From CAZAYB01 sp964489215 (GTDB taxonomy: Bacteria; Planctomycetota; Phycisphaerae; Sedimentisphaerales; Anaerohalosphaeraceae): a stretch of DNA of 6,334 nt. Every line of letters starts with the position of its first letter. Position 1 is the first letter of the stretch. The position numbers and the translations under genes are program-made. The notes under the pieces are model-generated. The model was not told the DNA's origin and ran no database searches. It saw nothing but the letters and a program-made list of their open reading frames with translations. Shown here one piece after another: positions 5,679 through 6,334 of the stretch. The stretch spans positions 1 through 6,334 of the forward strand of contig CAZAYB010000188.1 of the NCBI GenBank assembly GCA_964489215.1, read 5' to 3'.

Positions 5679-5837
5679 GAAACAGGTAAAGCAATTTTAA
5701 ATTGTTCGATATGAAAGAATAAAGCTGGATAGCCTTACAATATAAAAATTTAAAACGGCAAAGTAAAATTGTCCCGTCCAGGCAGATATTAAAAACAAAA
5801 CAAGCTGGATAAATTGAAGCTTTTTATAAAAAACGCT

Positions 5838-6334
5838 TTAGTTGCCGTCAATTTCTTCAAGCCAGTGCTTCAACGGTCCCTGGTATAGACCGAGCATTTC
5901 TCCGGCCACTACTCCGCCTTTTTCATTTATATGAGGCCCTCTGACATTTTCAGGGGCACTTAGAAGTATTTCAGAAGTTTCTATGTTTGCTGCAATAGAT
6001 TTTTTTAACAATGCTTTCATATATAACTTATCTGCATCACAAGCATCTTCTTGCAAAACAGCATTGATACCTTCTCCTATCAAAAGACCTCTGTAAACAT
6101 TTCTGGTTTGCAGTCTTGCAACTTCAAACAAAATTTTCTGTTCACTGACCCGGCTCTTATAAGGCTCATCTGCCTTTTCAATCAGGTCTGAAATGAAAGC
6201 GTCTATTTCGTCAAGGTTATATTCTGTCACCAAAGGACTCAGTTCGTAAATATGTCTTGAAGTATATTCCTGCTGCGGCGGGACCCTTAGATCTATAAAA
6301 GGCTCATAACCGCAGGTCTGCATTGCTGTTCCTA
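5838..6334 (-). CDS. Unrecognised protein, 3' part (open at the window edge)
   Basis: I do not recognise this protein. The frame carries no stop up to the window edge. It has an ATG at 6323 with AGGA six bases upstream, which would give a 161-residue protein, but the residues before it (GTA-like) also read through. It may therefore be the end of a longer protein, and I lean slightly that way because it opens with an ordinary-looking interior segment (CGYEPFIDLRVPPQQEYTSR). The rest is soluble and helix-rich, with acidic stretches (YNLDEIDAFISDLIEKADE), a helical segment EQKILFEVARLQTRNVYRGLL, and a C-terminus ending in GLYQGPLKHWLEEIDGN. There are no membrane segments or clear catalytic motif. 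It is separated from the operon by 218 bp that contain the operon's own promoter, so it probably belongs to a different transcription unit in the same direction. Confidence 0.7.
   Translation of the reverse strand, partial: GTAMQTCGYEPFIDLRVPPQQEYTSRHIYELSPLVTEYNLDEIDAFISDLIEKADEPYKSRVSEQKILFEVARLQTRNVYRGLLIGEGINAVLQEDACDADKLYMKALLKKSIAANIETSEILLSAPENVRGPHINEKGGVVAGEMLGLYQGPLKHWLEEIDGN

Noticed and set aside
5533..5783. Shared 11-mer CCCGTCCAGGC in the regulator gene and in the intergenic region
   Set aside because: A handful of 11-base matches is expected by chance in 6.3 kb, and one copy is within coding sequence.
5722..5811. Direct repeat AAGCTGGATA at 5722-5731 and 5802-5811
   Set aside because: Only 10 bp and two copies in AT-rich intergenic DNA; such matches are expected by chance in a window of this size.
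5817..5840. AAGC-T-rich/A-rich-GCTT hairpin after the upstream gene as a terminator
   Set aside because: The stem is weak, almost entirely A/T with a bulge, and no T-tract follows on the minus strand.
1..6334. tRNA, rRNA, CRISPR array, insertion sequence or riboswitch
   Set aside because: No repeat arrays, transposase motifs or recognisable RNA gene patterns were seen on either strand. Genes are packed tightly and the only sizeable gap (5620-5837) is explained by the promoter.

Overview
The window holds one compact minus-strand catabolic operon, most of it intact, and the end of an unrelated upstream gene. The moderate GC content, the LacI-type regulator and the kinds of enzyme present suggest a heterotrophic, carbohydrate-degrading bacterium. 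Their family style is what I associate with the Planctomycetota (Phycisphaerae-like), Lentisphaerota or Kiritimatiellota. That is a guess from family flavour, because no marker gene is present. A 10-N scaffold gap next to residual Illumina/Nextera adapter sequence shows this is a short-read draft assembly, probably from a metagenome.

Layout in the direction of transcription (high to low coordinates): (a) 6334-5838, the 3' part of an unrecognised protein that is still open at the window edge; (b) 5837-5620, an intergenic region with a strong sigma70-type promoter (TTGACA, 16 bp, TATGAT) and two AACGTT operator-like palindromes over its start site; (c) 5619-4603, a LacI/GalR-family regulator; (d) 4587-3847, a creatininase-family amidohydrolase; (e) 3841-3476, a small protein of the Anabaena sensory rhodopsin transducer (ASRT) family; (f) 3457-2288, an M24 'pita-bread' protein that has lost several metal ligands, as creatinase has; (g) 2287-492, a TIM-barrel glycoside-hydrolase-like protein broken by the gap and adapter; (h) 511-1, the N-terminal half of an MFS transporter. 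Gaps between the operon genes are 15, 5, 18 and 0 bp, followed by a short overlap, so co-transcription and coupled translation are likely.

Working model (inference): an MFS permease brings in a small sugar-like or amidated compound. Cytoplasmic enzymes (hydrolase-like TIM barrel, creatininase-fold amidohydrolase, creatinase-fold M24 protein) process it. The ASRT-fold protein may bind the ligand or an intermediate, and the LacI-type repressor controls the whole set, including its own gene. Creatininase next to a creatinase-fold protein recalls creatinine degradation. However, the substituted active-site residues and the sugar-type neighbours make a different substrate more likely. This gene combination is the most interesting biology here. 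The most certain anomaly is technical: the adapter at about 1981-2046, which distorts the annotation of gene (g).
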